Of a stretch of 16,184 nucleotides of DNA, positions 13,939 to 16,184 are shown piece by piece. The translations under genes and the position numbers were made by a program. The stretch's first letter is position 1; every line of letters starts with the position of its first letter. The DNA lies in assembly GCA_003486025.1 (NCBI GenBank), contig DNHA01000143.1, positions 1 to 16,184 of the forward strand. Reading direction: 5' to 3'. The notes beneath the pieces are model-generated. The model saw only the letters and a program-made list of their open reading frames with translations, was not told where the DNA came from and did not search any database. Source of the stretch: Micrococcaceae bacterium. GTDB taxonomy: Bacteria; Actinomycetota; Actinomycetes; Actinomycetales; Micrococcaceae.

Positions 13939-14021
13939 GACGGGCCAATGTACCTCAAAGTGTCGGGGTCGAGTGCTACGTTGACTAGGTAAGCATCCAG
14001 TCTGCGAAAGGCACCGGCCCC

Positions 14022-16184
14022 GTGTTCTTCCTAGGTGATCAGTTCGTCTTTTCCGCTAGTGATCTAACAGTCGCCGTCGAGTGCCAGTATCAGTCCTTGT
14101 TCCTTCTCGATGTGAGGCTCGGACGTCGCGAAAAGCCTGCGAAGGTCACCGATGAAATGCTTCAACGAACTGCAGAGCTCGGCGACGTTCACGAGCATAA
14201 GGTGCTCGCTGAGCTGATCGAAAAGTACGGCGACTACGACCCGCATGGCGGCAAGGGTGTTAAACAGTTCTTGAACCGGCCTGAGATCAATGAAGCAGCA
14301 CTAAAAACAGCGCACCGCGAAACTATTCAGACCATGCGCCAAGGTGCTGACGTAATTTTTCAAGCCACCTTTTTTGACGGAAACTTCATCGGTTTTGCTG
14401 ACTTCTTGGTCCGTCAGCCAGATGGCAGTTGGGCCGTGTGGGACACCAAGCTGGCACGCCATGCCAGGGTCTCCGCGTTATTGCAGGTCGCTGCATATGC
14501 CGATCAACTTCAGGCAGAAAACATCGATGTGCATCCCCAGACCACGCTAGTCCTAGGTGACGGCACCCATTCGGTGCATCGCATTGACGAGATCTTGCCT
14601 GTGTTCCGCGCCCAGCGGCAGCGATTCACCACTCTGGCCAAAAATCATATCGAGTCCAACCGTCAGGCGGAATGGAACTCAGATTCAATTCGTCTATGTG
14701 GACGCTGCGATTTCTGCGCCGAGCAGGTCACTGCTACACGCGACGTATTACTAGTAGCCAACATGTCCATGGTGCAGCGTGAAAAATTACGCCGCCAAAG
14801 TATCTACACCATTGACCAGCTGGCTGGCCTCACTGCGAAGGAAGGCACATCGCTGGCGCGCACCGTAGATCAAGCACGGATGCAACTGGGTATTGGCGAA
14901 ATCGACGGAACCGAACATGGCGTCTCGTACCGGGTGAAAACCACCCAAACGATTACTGCCCTGCCCAACCCGGATCAAGGAGATATCTTCTTCGACTTCG
15001 AAGGGGATCCGCTTTATCAGGAACCTGTGGATCAGACCTGGGGTCTGGAATATCTTTTTGGCGTCATTGAACATGACACAGGTTCGCCGGTATTCCGTCC
15101 ATTTTGGGCGCACAGCCGAGCCGAAGAGCGGCAGGCATTCCTCGACTTCATTGAGTACGTTCAACAACGCCGCCAACGATTCCCGCAAATGAAGATCTAC
15201 CATTACGCTGCCTACGAAAAAAGTGCCTTGCGTAAACTCTCCCAGATCCATATTGCCGGCGAAGAAGAAGTTGACCAATGGCTGCGTGAAAATTTACTGA
15301 TTGATCTCTATGAGACCGTTCGCAATTCGCTGGTGGTTTCTACCCGGTCTTATTCGATCAAGAAGCTCGAACCCCTGTATATGAAGGAACATCTGCGTTC
15401 CGGTGACGTTACCGATGCCGGGGCCTCGGTGGTGGCTTACGCCCAATACATGTCAGCGTTGGATTCTTCGTCAGAGCAACAGGCCGCACAAATTCTCGAA
15501 TCCATTGCCGATTACAACGAATACGATTGCCTCTCGACACTGCGCCTGCGTGATTGGCTTCTCTCCCTGATCAGCTTCCAGCCCCAGCCCCATCCTGAGG
15601 TTGCGCTTTTAGATGAGGTCACAGATGAATACGAACCCACCGAAGAAGAAATACGCCTCCAAGACTATTTAGCTCACCTTCCGCCGAACCAAGTACTGGG
15701 CAATGATGACCGAGCTATCGCCATGGTGGCCGCGGCCACCGGGTATAACCGACGGGAAAAGAAGCAATTCTGGTGGGAGCATTTCGACCGCTTGTCCGCG
15801 CCCCTTGACGATTGGTCCGACGTGCGTGGAGTGTTCATCGTAGACTCGGCCGAAATTCTCGAAGATTGGCACAAAGCCACGGAGCGTGCTCGCACCCTGA
15901 CGCGTGTGAGCAAGCTCCATGGAACTCTGGCCGAAGGCTCGCTGCTTAGCCCGGGGTCCGGAGTCTTTGCAATGTACGCCGGCCCCCTGCCCGAGGGCAT
16001 GGAAGTAGACGAGGATGCATTACGTGGAGGCGCCTTCAACGCGACAGTCGTAGAGGTCGGTGAAGGATGGATCAGTCTGGCAGAAAAGACCAGTGGCAAG
16101 ATCCCCGAGTATGGGTCCTTCCCAGTGGCGCTGACCCCGGGACAACCCATTGCGACTAAAAGTATCGACGAAGCTCTCACCCGG
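14022..16184 (+). CDS. TM0106-family RecB-like nuclease, N-terminal part (runs off right edge)
   Basis: The frame gives 721 codons to the last base. Residues about 1-250 form a RecB-like PD-(D/E)xK nuclease domain: FSASDLTVAVECQYQSLF at the start, GFADFLV (Asp127), AVWDTKLAR (Asp141, Lys143), LQVAAYADQL, and a CGRCDFC cluster (Cys226, Cys229, Cys232). Residues about 320-515 are RNase H-like (DEDD type): FFDFEGDPLY (Asp325, Glu327), YHYAAYEKSALRKL and YNEYDCLSTLRLRDWL (Asp502). In full-length relatives of about 1100-1200 residues a superfamily 1 helicase follows; it lies beyond the window. GTG 14022 is the only start codon after an in-frame TAG at 13986; GAAAGG lies about 11 bases upstream. 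The biological role is unestablished; DNA processing or repair is inferred from the domains. Confidence 0.9.
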   Translation, partial: MFFLGDQFVFSASDLTVAVECQYQSLFLLDVRLGRREKPAKVTDEMLQRTAELGDVHEHKVLAELIEKYGDYDPHGGKGVKQFLNRPEINEAALKTAHRETIQTMRQGADVIFQATFFDGNFIGFADFLVRQPDGSWAVWDTKLARHARVSALLQVAAYADQLQAENIDVHPQTTLVLGDGTHSVHRIDEILPVFRAQRQRFTTLAKNHIESNRQAEWNSDSIRLCGRCDFCAEQVTATRDVLLVANMSMVQREKLRRQSIYTIDQLAGLTAKEGTSLARTVDQARMQLGIGEIDGTEHGVSYRVKTTQTITALPNPDQGDIFFDFEGDPLYQEPVDQTWGLEYLFGVIEHDTGSPVFRPFWAHSRAEERQAFLDFIEYVQQRRQRFPQMKIYHYAAYEKSALRKLSQIHIAGEEEVDQWLRENLLIDLYETVRNSLVVSTRSYSIKKLEPLYMKEHLRSGDVTDAGASVVAYAQYMSALDSSSEQQAAQILESIADYNEYDCLSTLRLRDWLLSLISFQPQPHPEVALLDEVTDEYEPTEEEIRLQDYLAHLPPNQVLGNDDRAIAMVAAATGYNRREKKQFWWEHFDRLSAPLDDWSDVRGVFIVDSAEILEDWHKATERARTLTRVSKLHGTLAEGSLLSPGSGVFAMYAGPLPEGMEVDEDALRGGAFNATVVEVGEGWISLAEKTSGKIPEYGSFPVALTPGQPIATKSIDEALTR

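Overview
The window looks like chromosomal DNA of a moderately GC-rich actinobacterium, most likely Micrococcaceae (Arthrobacter/Glutamicibacter type; this is inference). The clues are a PerM/DUF6350 membrane protein near purN, a secreted resuscitation-promoting-factor-like protein with LysM, a CE1759-type FMN reductase, an actinobacterial DinB-type protein, and a TM0106-type RecB-like nuclease. No rRNA, tRNA, CRISPR array, transposase or phage gene is visible.

Layout. Bases 1-1643 (minus): purN, followed by a short-chain dehydrogenase with an N-terminal four-cysteine zinc-ribbon-like segment that runs off the left edge. Bases 1772-3040 (plus): a DinB-fold protein and an unrecognised lipoprotein. 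Bases 3065-6036 (minus): hpaH and hpaI (last steps of the homoprotocatechuate meta-cleavage pathway, overlapping by 16 bases), then perM 21 bases further on. Bases 6192-6878 (minus): the FMN reductase. Bases 7028-8723 (plus): kynA (tryptophan 2,3-dioxygenase) overlapping a PaaX-family repressor gene. Bases 8745-10133 (minus): a CaiB/BaiF-type CoA-transferase with an extra N-terminal half. Bases 10278-11021 (minus): an rpf-like LysM protein with a long structured leader. Bases 11599-12777 (plus): a YihY/BrkB membrane protein, convergent with an M50-like membrane metalloprotease (minus). Bases 13630-13938 (plus): a small membrane protein. Bases 14022-16184 (plus): the N-terminal 721 codons of a TM0106-type RecB-like nuclease, cut by the right edge.

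How the parts fit. The centre (4.4-10.1 kb) has a catabolic flavour: tryptophan ring opening, a PaaX-type regulator, hydratase and aldolase for a ring-cleavage product, flavin reduction and CoA transfer. The upstream pathway genes (ring hydroxylase, extradiol dioxygenase, kynureninase) are absent, so a single pathway cannot be assembled from the window. The right third concerns the cell envelope (Rpf/LysM hydrolase, YihY, M50 protease) and nucleic-acid metabolism.

The most noteworthy non-coding signal is the rpf leader (about 11022-11146). It has an 8-bp stem whose loop can form a second perfect 8-bp helix with downstream sequence (a pseudoknot). The 3' strand of the stem can instead pair over the start of the ribosome binding site. 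It does not look like the ydaO (c-di-AMP) riboswitch known upstream of other actinobacterial rpf genes. The kynA promoter is also unusually clear and places the predicted transcription start at the ATG (leaderless mRNA).
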